The notes under the pieces are model-generated. The model ran no database searches and was not told where the DNA came from. It saw only the letters and a program-made list of their open reading frames with translations. This document shows positions 42,124 through 51,243 of a DNA stretch of 60,349 bases, piece after piece (the first letter of the stretch is position 1; each line of letters begins with the position of its first letter). A program made the position numbers and the translations under genes. Origin of the DNA: Phycisphaerae bacterium (GTDB taxonomy: Bacteria; Planctomycetota; Phycisphaerae; UBA1845; PWPN01); the NCBI GenBank assembly GCA_035384605.1, contig DAOOIV010000014.1, positions 14,541-74,889 on the forward strand. The letters run 5' to 3'.

Positions 42124-44331
42124 TCATGGGGCTTGGCCTTCAAGCGCGTTCGTGATGGCCTCGATTCGATAGTTTCCGGGGCCGTTGCCCAGATCCAGCT
42201 CAACCGTGTCACCCACGCGAAGGCCGCGCAGCTTCATGCACACCGGTGCCTGGTAGTTGAAGATTCCTCGCTCAACGTCGGCCTCCCAAGGCCCGAGGAT
42301 GCTCATCTCCCGCCGGTCGTTTCCGTCGACGGCCTGCAGCGTGACTCGCGTTCCGATGCCGACCTCTTCGGTTGATATGTCATTGACCGTCAGCAGACGC
42401 CCGATGGCCAGTTCGTTTTGTATTCGCATGACGCGAGCCTGCAGGAGGTCGCGTTCCTCAAGTGCGAACTTGTACTCGGAATTCTCGCTGAGATCGCCCC
42501 GCGCGGCCGCCTCGCCGATGGCCTTGGCGTTCTCGGGGATCTTGACCAGGCGTAGATGATTCAGCTCCTCCTCGCGTTTTTTCATTCCGGCCTGCGTGCA
42601 GTAGATCGTATTCTCGTCCGTCCATGGGTCGACCCTCTTCTTCGGCGAGATCAGCTCCGGATGGGTGTGAACGATGATCTTGAGAAGATCGGCGTGGACC
42701 ACCTCGCCCAGACCGTCAAGCCGGTCGATGGTGCGGTGCACGGTCGAAGCGAGTTTCGGTTCCATCTCGGAAATGACCTTCCGAAAACGTGCATACTTGG
42801 CGGCGCTCAAGGCCGCGCGGATCTCGCTCCTGGCGTGTCTGAGCACTTCGGCGGAGGTCGTTTCGGAGCGCGTCAGGTTGCCCAGGTGGTCCAGCAGCCG
42901 CAGCAGAATCTCGCGCAATGGCATGGCCTCAGGTATTTCCACCGCCGGTCCTCGCCATAGCCAACAAACGGCGTCCAGGTGTCGGGTGAAGTCGCTGGGA
43001 ATCTGCCGGACCGCCTGTTCGAGGAGGTCCTGGCGACCGGCCTCGATCAGTGATTGGGCGATCACGTCGCAGGCTTCCCGGTGGGCCGGCGGCAGGAGCC
43101 GGGCGAAGATCTCGGGCCAATCCTGGGGTCGGGCCTGTCTGACCAGAGCAACGGCCCGCAAGTAGAGCGGGTGCTCCTCGATCGTGCCGAGCAGAGCCAC
43201 GGGATCCAAAGCTCCGGACAGAATCGCCTTCGCCGGTCCGGCATCCCGCTCGGCAAGGCTTGCTTGCTCGGCCAGCCGGTCGAGAACCAGTGCCTCGGCC
43301 AGCGCCTCGGCGGGGGCTCTCTCGCGCACCAGATCGATCCGCGTTTGCAGGTCGGCCTGAAAACGTGCGATGATCCCGGCGTCGGGATCCACCTGTCGGT
43401 TCCTGGCTTCTCGAAAGTACGCATCCACGACGGCCATACGTTGATGCGGCGTTTCCGCGGCTGTCCATTGCGGGAGCACCTCGTCCTCAAGTGTCTGCCC
43501 CTTGGCGTGATAGGTCAGGATGGTCCTCGCTTTGCCTTCGACCACGATGTTCGGGCATTTCTTGAGGTCGGTCTTGGCCTTGCTCCACCACTTCTTCCAG
43601 TCCCGCTCCGGAATGAAACGAGGGCTGAGCAGATGGGCGAGTTCATCCGAGTCAATCCGGCCGCGATGGCTTCGCAAGATGCCGAGAACCAGGCTCGTCG
43701 GATCGTTGTCGATCATGTTGCGAATCCCATCGGGATCCATCTGGAGTAGAACGCGGAAATCATTGGGTTCGGCCGGATCATAGGCCAGGGCCAGCGCGTC
43801 CGCATCCATGGTCTGTTCTCCGTGGTCGGTGCGGATGGTGTACAGCCAGGCCTTCGCGTCCGCCGCAGTCACCTTTGCGGCATGCTCGTCGGACCGCGAG
43901 ACGAGGAAATCGCCAACCTTCACGTTCAAGCAGATATCCAGCGTGCGGAGGGCGCGGCGGACCGATTTGCCGCCGCTTAAGCCGGACATGTCGATGAGGT
44001 TCCCAATCTCCGGCCGATCGGCGTACACTCTCTGATAGAGCTCCACCGCCGCCTCGCGCAGATCATCACTGTCATCGCAGCGGACGATCATTTCCCTGAC
44101 AAGATCCAGCAGCTCCCGGGGCTCGGACCGCTCCTGCTTGGTCTCCAGCCACATCCAGGCCAGTGCGCCGGCCTGCTGGCCTTTGCCGTTGCGAGTGAGA
44201 ACCGCCAGGGCTTCGAGCATTTCTTCGCGATCCTCGCTGCCGGATTCAAGCATGTCCATCCAGAGGTTTTCGAGAGCCTGAATCTCGTTGCGGTTGGCCA
44301 GATCAGTCAGTTTTGGCGACAAACTCGTCAT
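42124..44331 (-). CDS. greA: GreA-type transcript cleavage factor with a large N-terminal extension
   Basis: This 735-residue protein has a GreA/GreB domain in residues about 579-735. Its coiled coil carries ARGDLSENSEYKFALEE, with the acidic tip residues D613 and E616 that enter the RNA polymerase channel and trigger RNA cleavage. The C-terminal FKBP-like part shows TRVTLQAV, then REMSILGPWEADVERGIFNY. The first about 575 residues are helical and repeat-like (EREEMLEALAVL, LRILDHLGNLTRS-type helices) and are not part of normal GreA (about 158 residues). Long GreA proteins of about 700 residues are known in chlamydiae and other PVC or Bacteroidetes bacteria, so the fusion is probably ancient and functional. 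An extended -10 lies upstream. Confidence 0.88.
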   Translation of the reverse strand: MTSLSPKLTDLANRNEIQALENLWMDMLESGSEDREEMLEALAVLTRNGKGQQAGALAWMWLETKQERSEPRELLDLVREMIVRCDDSDDLREAAVELYQRVYADRPEIGNLIDMSGLSGGKSVRRALRTLDICLNVKVGDFLVSRSDEHAAKVTAADAKAWLYTIRTDHGEQTMDADALALAYDPAEPNDFRVLLQMDPDGIRNMIDNDPTSLVLGILRSHRGRIDSDELAHLLSPRFIPERDWKKWWSKAKTDLKKCPNIVVEGKARTILTYHAKGQTLEDEVLPQWTAAETPHQRMAVVDAYFREARNRQVDPDAGIIARFQADLQTRIDLVRERAPAEALAEALVLDRLAEQASLAERDAGPAKAILSGALDPVALLGTIEEHPLYLRAVALVRQARPQDWPEIFARLLPPAHREACDVIAQSLIEAGRQDLLEQAVRQIPSDFTRHLDAVCWLWRGPAVEIPEAMPLREILLRLLDHLGNLTRSETTSAEVLRHARSEIRAALSAAKYARFRKVISEMEPKLASTVHRTIDRLDGLGEVVHADLLKIIVHTHPELISPKKRVDPWTDENTIYCTQAGMKKREEELNHLRLVKIPENAKAIGEAAARGDLSENSEYKFALEERDLLQARVMRIQNELAIGRLLTVNDISTEEVGIGTRVTLQAVDGNDRREMSILGPWEADVERGIFNYQAPVCMKLRGLRVGDTVELDLGNGPGNYRIEAITNALEGQAP

Positions 44332-44415
44332 AAATGCCCTGCTCCCAATACGTTGCGGCGACGGGTCCCGCGAATCTCCAGGAGACCGTCGTAAGTACTT
44401 TCTCCTCCGTCGGCA

Positions 44416-44424
44416 ATCATATCA
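44416..44424 (-). promoter_or_regulatory. Possible extended -10 promoter for the GreA fusion
   Basis: On the minus strand TGATATGAT fits the TGn-TATNAT extended -10 pattern. It lies about 85 bases before the start codon in an AT-richer patch. No good -35 is visible, as is usual for extended -10 promoters. Confidence 0.35.
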
Positions 44425-44588
44425 TGGGTTATTCGCGGACTGCTGTCCAGCAGCCCAACGCGAAGCGCCCTGACCAACTTTGACTGGCGGTGCGTTTTAC
44501 CCTGCCGGCTTCCGGCTTGGTCATCATGTTGAGTCCGCGGCGCTTGGGCACGCCCCACAGGACTTGCACGCGATGAAAAGCAAGCGGA

Positions 44589-45251
44589 TCAGGACTCGCC
44601 GGCCTTGCTGAACGCCTCGATATCGGCTTCCTTGCCGATCATCACCAGGGTGTTGCCGCTTTGCAGGGTCTTGTCGGCCGGCGGCATGAACTCAGGCTCA
44701 GTCCCTTTGCTCTTCCTGATGGCGATAACCAGGACGTTGTATTGCCTTCTGACGTGAAGCTGGGCGAGGGTCTGGCCGACAAACCTCGGCGGTACGCCGA
44801 TCTCCACGACGCGATATTCTCGGGAAAGCGGCAGGTAGTCGAGCAGGTCCGGATTGACGATGCGGTGGGCCATTCGTTCCGCCGTTTCCTGCTCCGGGAA
44901 GATCACATCCGTGGCTCCGACGGCCTTGAGAATCACCGCGTGGTCTTTGCTTGACGCCTTGGCGTGGATTCGCTTCACTCCGATCTGTTTGAGATGCAGC
45001 GTGGCGAGGATGCTGGCCTCCAGATGCTCGCCGAGACTGACGACGGCTTCATCCGTGTCCTTGTTGACGACCGACTCGAGGGCTTCGAAGCTGCGGCTGT
45101 CGAGGACGACGGCCTGCTGGACGTCATCGCGTATCGCCGCGACCTGTCTTTCGGACATGTCGGCGGCAAGAACGTCGCAGCCCATTCTCGCCAGCGTCCT
45201 GGCAAGATGGCTGCCAAACTGTCCAAGTCCGATGACGCACACTTGTTTCAT
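44589..45251 (-). CDS. trkA: Potassium uptake regulatory subunit, TrkA/KtrA family
   Basis: This 220-residue cytosolic RCK protein gates the membrane potassium channel encoded just upstream. The N-terminal Rossmann domain has G8-x-G10-x2-G13 (IGLGQFGSH) and D31 (AADMSE) for nucleotide binding. A C-terminal RCK_C domain spans about 135-220 (EIGVPPRFVGQTLAQLHVR, PPADKTLQSGNTLVMIG). ATG 45251 is chosen over TTG 45257 because AGGAGG at 45258-45263 then has 6-base spacing. That ribosome site overlaps the stop codon of trkH, so translation is coupled. The length equals the KtrA type rather than the double-length TrkA of Escherichia coli. Confidence 0.93.
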   Translation of the reverse strand: MKQVCVIGLGQFGSHLARTLARMGCDVLAADMSERQVAAIRDDVQQAVVLDSRSFEALESVVNKDTDEAVVSLGEHLEASILATLHLKQIGVKRIHAKASSKDHAVILKAVGATDVIFPEQETAERMAHRIVNPDLLDYLPLSREYRVVEIGVPPRFVGQTLAQLHVRRQYNVLVIAIRKSKGTEPEFMPPADKTLQSGNTLVMIGKEADIEAFSKAGES

Positions 45252-45261
45252 GGTCAACCTC

Positions 45262-46692
45262 CTAGCCGATCATCAGCCGCTCTTCGGCGAGCCGGACTGC
45301 CTCGGGCTTGTGCTCCATCACAACCAGAGCCGCTGTCAGCGGACCCAGCCGACCGACGAACATGGTCAGGATGATCCAGAGCTTGCCGACGATCGTCAAG
45401 GAGGGGGTGATGCCCGTTGACAACCCGACGGTGCCGAAGGCCGAGATCTGCTCGAACAGAATCTGCTCGAGACGGATGTTCGGATCCCGCATTTCGGTGA
45501 TCGCCAGCACCATAAGCCCGACAAGGTTGAAAACGGACGCGGTGGCGATCAGCAGCCCCGTTCGGCGGACCAGGTCTACCGGTATCCGTCGGCCGCCGAT
45601 GGTCACGTCCTCCCGACTGCGCAGTCGTGCTCTCAGCCGCGCGGCCCAGATGGCCAGAGACGTGGTCTTGACCCCGCCGGCGCAGGATCCCGGTGAGCCG
45701 CCCACAAACATGAGGAACACCAGCCAGAGCAAAGCCGGCACCGGAGACTGATTGAGGTCCACGGTGTTGAAACCTGCCGTGCGGGCGCTGATGGATTGGA
45801 AGAGGCAGTGCCCGGCCTGGGCAAGCAGGCCGGGCTCGGAAGCCGCCAGCCCCAGCAGGTGCAGGACAATCGCGCCACCGAAAATCAGGACCAGCGAGGT
45901 TGCCAGTACGACGCGGGTGTTGAGTGACCAGACCATCGGACGAGGTTTATTCCTTAGTCTCTTCCACGCACGGCCGGCTAGTTCAAGTATGACGGTGTGG
46001 CCGAGGCCCCCGCAGATAATGAGCAGGGCGATGGTGGAGAGGATACCCATGTTGCCGGCCACATCCTGCATATTGCCGCTGAAGGTCGAGAACCCTGCGT
46101 TGCAGAAGGCCGAAATGGCGTGAAAGACGGCCATAAAGGCCCCTTCGCCGGAACTCATTCCTGCAGGACGCGTGCAGAAGATGACCAAGGCGCCGGCAGC
46201 TTCAGTCAAAAACGTGGTCGACAGAATCCATGCGAGGTTCTGTCGTAAGTGCACGGCCGCGCTCTTCTGATAGAAGGCGTCGTGCAAAGCCGCCTGAGAT
46301 CGAAAGGAAATCTTCTGGCCGGCAATCTGCATGATGAGGGCCGCGAAAGACATGATCCCCAGCCCGCCGAACTGGATCAGGAGCATAATGACCACTTGTC
46401 CGAAGCGGCTGTAGTCCTGACCCGTGTCAACGACGACCAGGCCGGTGACGCAGACGGCCGATGTGGAGGTGAACAGCGCGTCGAGCGGGCTGACTTGCGT
46501 CTTCCCGTGGGAGACCGGCAGGCTCAGCAGAATAGTGCCGCACAGGATCAGCCCCGCAAAGGTGCCCGCCAGGAAACGTTCCGGACTGTCGAGGAGCCGG
46601 CTGAAGAGAATAAGACCAGGTGGTCTGAGCATGGTGGTTTCCGCCCCGTGGCGCAGCAGGCGCTTTGCCCCGTGGCGTTCCAGAAATAGCAT
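45262..46692 (-). CDS. trkH: Potassium uptake transmembrane subunit, TrkH/KtrB family
   Basis: This 476-residue integral membrane protein carries potassium, probably with sodium. Four P-loop selectivity filters are visible: STSAVCVTGL, AISAFCNAGFS, SISARTAGFNTV and QISAFGTVGLSTG. Each carries the filter Gly, and each is flanked by hydrophobic helices (2TM-P repeats). Start ATG 46692 has GAGGTGGG upstream; ATG 46632 is a later option. The gene is followed by trkA with 10 bases between coding ends, so channel and gating subunit are made together. The size fits KtrB/TrkH. The exact coupling ion cannot be read from sequence. Confidence 0.93.
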   Translation of the reverse strand: MLFLERHGAKRLLRHGAETTMLRPPGLILFSRLLDSPERFLAGTFAGLILCGTILLSLPVSHGKTQVSPLDALFTSTSAVCVTGLVVVDTGQDYSRFGQVVIMLLIQFGGLGIMSFAALIMQIAGQKISFRSQAALHDAFYQKSAAVHLRQNLAWILSTTFLTEAAGALVIFCTRPAGMSSGEGAFMAVFHAISAFCNAGFSTFSGNMQDVAGNMGILSTIALLIICGGLGHTVILELAGRAWKRLRNKPRPMVWSLNTRVVLATSLVLIFGGAIVLHLLGLAASEPGLLAQAGHCLFQSISARTAGFNTVDLNQSPVPALLWLVFLMFVGGSPGSCAGGVKTTSLAIWAARLRARLRSREDVTIGGRRIPVDLVRRTGLLIATASVFNLVGLMVLAITEMRDPNIRLEQILFEQISAFGTVGLSTGITPSLTIVGKLWIILTMFVGRLGPLTAALVVMEHKPEAVRLAEERLMIG

Positions 46693-46743
46693 GATCCCAC
46701 CTCGGCGGCAAGCCCGGCGGATCGCCGGAAGGCCGTCGGGGGA

Positions 46744-48510
46744 TTACTCGGATGTCTCCTGCACCTCCACGACCTCGATTTCAAAACAAAGCGTGGCGTT
46801 CGGAGGAATATCCGGCGGGGATCCGGCTGCACCGTAGCCCAGCTCAGGCGGAATGATCAGCACACGAGTGCCGCCGACTCGCATGTCATAGTTCGTCAGG
46901 CCTTCCTGCCACCCCAGGATCAGGTCGGTCAAGGTGAAGGTTGCCGGATTGGTCTTGGTTTCGCCGCTGGAATCGAATATCTCGCCGTTTTCGTCGGTCA
47001 GACGACCGGTGTAATAGACCTTGATGGTGGAATCTGCTGTCACCGCCGGGCCGGTACCGATCGCAATGTCTTTGTACTGCAAGCCGCTTGCCGTGGTCAC
47101 GAACTGAGGGGCGGGCGGACGCGCTTCAATCGTCGCGGACGTGATCACGACATCCTCGACGGGCACGTCATCAAATGGGTTGCCGTTGGGATCCTCCCGC
47201 GTTTCGGTTGCTCCTCGGGCGATGTCGTCCGCAACGTTCATGCCTTCGACGACTCGGCCGAAAACGGCGTATCCGCTGCGGGGATTGTCCAGGTTGGTGT
47301 TGTCGACCAGGTTGATGAAGAACTGCGAGGTCGCCGAGTTGAGATCGCTGGTGCGGGCCATGGAGATGGTGCCCCGGCGGTTGGGACGCGAGGGGTCGAA
47401 CTCATTGACGATTGGGGCTCGCAACCCGCTTGGCTGCGTCAGATCGGGCAGATAGCCGCCGCCCTGGTCAACAAAACCGGCGATGACGCGGTGGAAAATG
47501 GTGCCGTTGTAGAAACCGCTCTGCACGTAAGTGAGGAAATTTGCCACCGTAATCGGGGCGCCCTCCTCATACATTTCAAGTACGATGTCGCCCTTGGTCG
47601 TGACCAGGCGGACATTGGGCTCGCTCACGATGGTCACCTTCACCGTGTCACTGTCGCTTTCCCCATCCTCGTCGGTCACCGTGAGTTCGAACGTGTACGT
47701 GCCCGTGGCTCCCGGCCGGAACTTGGCCTGTCCGGTGTTCACGCTCGTTAGTGTTACCGACGCCCCCCCGGTTTGGGCCCACGCGTACGTCAGCTTCTTG
47801 TCGTACAGAGACTCGCTTCCGCTTCCGTCCAGCACGACGTCCTGATTCAACAAGCCGACCAGATCAGGGCCCGCATCGGCGTCGACGCCGGCGCCAACGT
47901 AAGCGTCATTGATGATGATGTCCTCCTGGGGAACGTGGGAGAGCAACTCCGGCGGGTCGTCGTTGGTGTTGCGGGTCCCGGTGGGGGCGTTCCCGATGGC
48001 GTCGGCCACGCTCATGCCGCCCGTGTCGACGACGCGGCCGATGACGGTGTAGTCCACCGGTTCGCCCGAGCCCGGCGTATAGTCGAGTTCCGTGTTGTCG
48101 GCAAGGTTAATCAGAAACTGCGGGACACCTTCGCTGAACTCGCGAGTCGGCCCATACAAGGAAACTCGTCCGCGCGTGTTGCGAAGACCGTTGGAGGAAT
48201 CGTTCACCAGCGGCTTCTTGACGTTGCGATCCATGTTCGCGTAGTACTGTCCGCCCACAATCCACTTACCTTGCCGGACGTCGTGGAAAATGGTGTTGTT
48301 GTAGTAGCCCGCGTCGACCAGCTCCTTGAACGTTGTCGCGGCCGACGTGTGGTTTGTGAACAGTTCGATGGTCAGGCTGCCGCGCGTAGTAACCAGCTTG
48401 ACCCGAGGCAGGGTGAGCGGCTCCGGTTTGTCGGGACCGTCCTGCTGCGTACACATCTGTCCAAGTGTCAAGGCGGCCAGAACGCAGATGAAGTATGGAT
48501 GGCGGGTCAT
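46744..48510 (-). CDS. Exported multi-domain prolyl isomerase: cyclophilin, PKD, cyclophilin, FKBP
   Basis: This 588-residue protein starts at ATG 48510 (AAGAGGAG, 6-base spacing); the frame stays open upstream, but that part overlaps folK in antisense. A signal peptide (FICVLAALTLGQMC) leads to a linker. Domain 1 (about 36-205) is cyclophilin-like, but the catalytic Arg of FHR is Asp77 (IFHDVRQGK), so it may be inactive. A PKD-like domain (about 206-296: DLVGLLNQDVVLDGSGSES, TYTFELTVTDEDGES) follows. Domain 2 (about 299-460) is a canonical cyclophilin with IFHRVIAGFVDQGG (R341) and SQFFINL. Domain 3 (about 470-586) is FKBP-type (VYYTGRLTDENGEIFDSS, GWQEGLTNYDMRVGG, LGYG). It probably folds exported proteins. 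Cys20 is a possible but non-consensus lipid site. Confidence 0.88.
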   Translation of the reverse strand: MTRHPYFICVLAALTLGQMCTQQDGPDKPEPLTLPRVKLVTTRGSLTIELFTNHTSAATTFKELVDAGYYNNTIFHDVRQGKWIVGGQYYANMDRNVKKPLVNDSSNGLRNTRGRVSLYGPTREFSEGVPQFLINLADNTELDYTPGSGEPVDYTVIGRVVDTGGMSVADAIGNAPTGTRNTNDDPPELLSHVPQEDIIINDAYVGAGVDADAGPDLVGLLNQDVVLDGSGSESLYDKKLTYAWAQTGGASVTLTSVNTGQAKFRPGATGTYTFELTVTDEDGESDSDTVKVTIVSEPNVRLVTTKGDIVLEMYEEGAPITVANFLTYVQSGFYNGTIFHRVIAGFVDQGGGYLPDLTQPSGLRAPIVNEFDPSRPNRRGTISMARTSDLNSATSQFFINLVDNTNLDNPRSGYAVFGRVVEGMNVADDIARGATETREDPNGNPFDDVPVEDVVITSATIEARPPAPQFVTTASGLQYKDIAIGTGPAVTADSTIKVYYTGRLTDENGEIFDSSGETKTNPATFTLTDLILGWQEGLTNYDMRVGGTRVLIIPPELGYGAAGSPPDIPPNATLCFEIEVVEVQETSE

Positions 48511-48703
48511 TGTATCTCCTCTTGAGTCAAGAAGACCTCTGGCAAAACGCGTATTATAATAGGCGTCAACCGATGTTCCCAAGCGCGGGGGGCGGGCAGG
48601 TGGGAGGCGCAAGGCCTTCACTGGTCGGGAGTTGTCGAGACGGGTGCCGATCTCGGGACCGACCGTCCAGCAGGCGACCGGGGACGCGATCGAGGCTGCA
48701 AGC

Positions 48704-49210
48704 GTGTCGCACGTGGCGTATATCGGGCTTGGGGCCAATCTCAGGGATCGCCGGGCGAACATCCTGGCCGCAACCGACTTGCTGCGCCAGGCACCGAGAG
48801 TTGCCAGCGTCAGTCTGAGTTCGCTGTACGAGACCGAGCCGGCAGGGGGACCGGCCGGCCAGGGGATGTATCTCAACGCGGCCGCCCGCGTGGAGACCGA
48901 TCTGGATGCGAGCGCCCTGCTGGCGGTGCTTCTGGACATCGAGGCTCGGCTCGGACGACAACGGTCTGAGAAGTGGGGCCCGCGGACGATCGACCTGGAT
49001 CTTCTGCTCTTCGACGATCAGGTCATCGATACGCCCGCACTGACTATTCCCCATCCCCGCATGCACGAGCGACGCTTCGTGCTCGAACCGCTGGCCGAGA
49101 TCGGCGGCAACGCCGTCCATCCCGTTCTGCGGTTGACCATCCAGCAACTGCTGGATCGGCTGCCGGAGCAGGTGCTGAAGCGAGACGGTCCAGCCTCCCC
49201 GCTTCGGTAA
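48704..49210 (+). CDS. folK: 2-amino-4-hydroxy-6-hydroxymethyldihydropteridine pyrophosphokinase
   Basis: This 168-residue enzyme of folate synthesis transfers pyrophosphate from ATP to hydroxymethyl-dihydropterin. Family marks are YIGLGANLRDRRANI at the start, GPRTIDLDLLLFD (92-104) with the metal-binding Asp pair, and PHPRMHERRFVLEPL (116-130). GTG 48704 is chosen because GAGG lies 8 bases upstream and the length matches the family. The frame is also open to TTG 48632, which would add 24 residues without a proper ribosome site spacing. It stands alone, divergent from the isomerase gene. Confidence 0.9.
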   Translation: MSHVAYIGLGANLRDRRANILAATDLLRQAPRVASVSLSSLYETEPAGGPAGQGMYLNAAARVETDLDASALLAVLLDIEARLGRQRSEKWGPRTIDLDLLLFDDQVIDTPALTIPHPRMHERRFVLEPLAEIGGNAVHPVLRLTIQQLLDRLPEQVLKRDGPASPLR

Positions 49211-49537
49211 GTGACCGGGGCATGTGCGAAGCTTGACCCGAGGCAACGCCCACACGGTCCGTGCCTGAGGCGGACCGCCCTTTCGCGGGCCGCAGCCCAA
49301 GGCCACTGCCATCCGGAAACATGCGCAAGCTGCACACACGTCCGGCCGTAAGGTCTGACAGGATAGGCCTGGAGTACGTTATATCAGGCACAGCTTTGGA
49401 GCGTCGTTACCACCTGCCCGGTCGAATCTTCATCTTCCAGGCGCTTTCGGAGGTTTTTCCCGCTGACGGGGCAGGGGGGCAGCAACCGCCCGGCCTTTAC
49501 GCTGGCCGCAACAGCCAATGCCGGTCAGGACGGCCGT
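49211..49537. other. Intergenic region between folK and ruvB ends
   Basis: These 327 bases lie between convergent genes. I see no gene and no clear terminator. Paired GGCC-rich segments near 49485-49535 could fold, but they have no T-run. Confidence 0.4.
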
Positions 49538-50593
49538 TTACTCCGCTTCGTCAAAAAGCGTCTCATGAATTTCCTCGGCCGCGGCGGCCGAAGGAGTGAA
49601 GGGCAGGCCCAGATGATCGTACGCCGCCTTGGTGGCCGAGCGACCTTGGCGCGTTCGGATGACGAACCCGATCTGGAGTAAGTAGGGCTCGACGACGTCT
49701 TCCAGCGTATCGCGCTCCTGTCCGAGCGTGGCGGCCAGGGCCTCGATCCCCGCCGGCCCGCCCCCGTAAGTCTTGATCAGCGAGTTCAGAAACGAACGGT
49801 CGAGCTCGTCAAGACCGAGGTGGTCAACCTGCAATAAGCTCAAAGCCTTTTCCACGACCGCTGCAGTCAGCTTGCCGTCGGCCCGAACCTGGGCGTAGTC
49901 GCGGGTCCGCTTGAGCAGGCGGTTGGCGACTCGCGGCGTTCCGCGGGCCCGGGCGGCGATGCGGGCCAACGCCTCTTCCTCCGCCTCGATCTTGAGTTTG
50001 CGCGCGGATCGCCGCAGCACCTCGGCCAGGTCTTCCCTCGTGTAGAACTCGAAGTGGAATTGGATGCCGAAGCGGTCGCGCATCGGGGCCGTGAGCAGGC
50101 CCGAGCGAGTGGTCGCGCCAATGAGCGTGAACGGCCGAAGGGCAATGTTGACCGTCCGGCCGCCGATCCCGCTATCTATGGTGAAATCAACCCGGAAATC
50201 CTCCATCGCCGCGTAGAGAAACTCCTCGACCGACCGATTGAGGCGGTGAATCTCGTCAATGAACAGCACGTCGCCTCGCTTCATCTCCGTCAGCCAATGC
50301 ATCAGGTCGCCGGCCTTGTTGATCGCCGGGCCGCTGGTGATGCGGATGGTCGCGCCCAGCTCGCGAGCGATGACTTGCGCGAACGTCGTCTTGCCCAGAC
50401 CCGGCGGCCCGGCCAGCAGCACGTGCTCGAGAGGCTCCTGACGCTTGGTCGCCGCCTCCAGCGCGATACGAAGCTGCTCGACGATCTTCTGCTGGCCGAC
50501 GATCTCGTCGAGACGCTCGGGGCGAAGCGATTCGTTGAACCGCTCCTCATCCATGCTCATCGAAGTTGTGCTGATGACGCGCTCACGGGCCAT
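49538..50593 (-). CDS. ruvB: Holliday junction branch migration ATPase RuvB
   Basis: This 351-residue AAA+ motor drives branch migration with RuvA during recombination repair. Seen: Walker A GPPGLGKTT (62-70), Walker B VLFIDEIHRL, sensor GATTRSG, arginine finger region APMRDRFG, and the C-terminal winged-helix part ending near LGLPFTPS. The length is close to the usual 335-350. ATG 50593 lies 6 bases after the ruvA stop. It is the third gene of a ruvC-ruvA-ruvB unit. Confidence 0.97.
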   Translation of the reverse strand: MARERVISTTSMSMDEERFNESLRPERLDEIVGQQKIVEQLRIALEAATKRQEPLEHVLLAGPPGLGKTTFAQVIARELGATIRITSGPAINKAGDLMHWLTEMKRGDVLFIDEIHRLNRSVEEFLYAAMEDFRVDFTIDSGIGGRTVNIALRPFTLIGATTRSGLLTAPMRDRFGIQFHFEFYTREDLAEVLRRSARKLKIEAEEEALARIAARARGTPRVANRLLKRTRDYAQVRADGKLTAAVVEKALSLLQVDHLGLDELDRSFLNSLIKTYGGGPAGIEALAATLGQERDTLEDVVEPYLLQIGFVIRTRQGRSATKAAYDHLGLPFTPSAAAAEEIHETLFDEAE

Positions 50594-50599
50594 GCTCGA

Positions 50600-51235
50600 T
50601 CAACCCTCGCTGCTTCGAATGCGGTAAGCCAGATGGATCCACTCGTCGGGCGGGTGCTCGCCGGGGTGAAGCTGCGCCGCCCTGGCCAGCCACCGCTGAG
50701 CATCGGCCCGCCGCTCGCCAAGGGCGATCATCACCTCCATGGCGTCGCGCTGCTCGGGTGGCCAGCTTTCCGCGGATATGGCCGCAGACTCAAGCTCGGT
50801 CGCTGCGGCCGCGAATTCCGTCACTTTGCCCTTTAGCTCCGCGATGATCTGATCCGCCGCCCGCTTGCCGATCCCCGGCAGCCTGGCCAGGCTGCGGGCG
50901 TCGGATGACTCGATCGCCGAGGCCACCGCCGCCACGGGCTGAGACAGCGCCTTGAGGGCCTTGCGGACGCCGATGCCCTTCACGGTGATGAAGCGCTCGA
51001 AGAAGGCCCGATCTTCCGGGTGCAGGAACCCGACCAGCCGGGGAATCAGGTTGCCGCCTGCGGCGCTACCCTCGAGGTACTCCATCATATGTAGGGTCCG
51101 CTCCTGGCCCTGGCAGGCAGCCAATTCCGCCGCCGCATAGCCGCAGATCAGCACCTCATACCCGACCCCGTCTCGTTCGATGACCATGTATCCTTCATGC
51201 ACTTCCGAGATGGTGCCGGTCATTCGTACGATCAT
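50600..51235 (-). CDS. ruvA: Holliday junction DNA helicase subunit RuvA
   Basis: This 211-residue protein binds four-way junctions and loads RuvB. Family marks are the N terminus MIVRMTGTISEVHEG, the OB-fold VGYEVLICGY, and two helix-hairpin-helix motifs (ITVKGIGVRKALKAL and LARLPGIGKRAADQIIAELK). The C-terminal domain ends near AMEVMIALGE. The start ATG 51235 has GAGG with 8-base spacing and lies 8 bases after the ruvC stop; the frame remains open further upstream but without family sequence. Operon with ruvC and ruvB. Confidence 0.95.
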   Translation of the reverse strand: MIVRMTGTISEVHEGYMVIERDGVGYEVLICGYAAAELAACQGQERTLHMMEYLEGSAAGGNLIPRLVGFLHPEDRAFFERFITVKGIGVRKALKALSQPVAAVASAIESSDARSLARLPGIGKRAADQIIAELKGKVTEFAAAATELESAAISAESWPPEQRDAMEVMIALGERRADAQRWLARAAQLHPGEHPPDEWIHLAYRIRSSEG

Positions 51236-51243
51236 CGACGGCC

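Noticed and set aside
48511..48939. An upstream extension of the prolyl isomerase by 143 residues
   Set aside because: The extension runs antisense through folK, and a strong ribosome site plus signal peptide start at ATG 48510.
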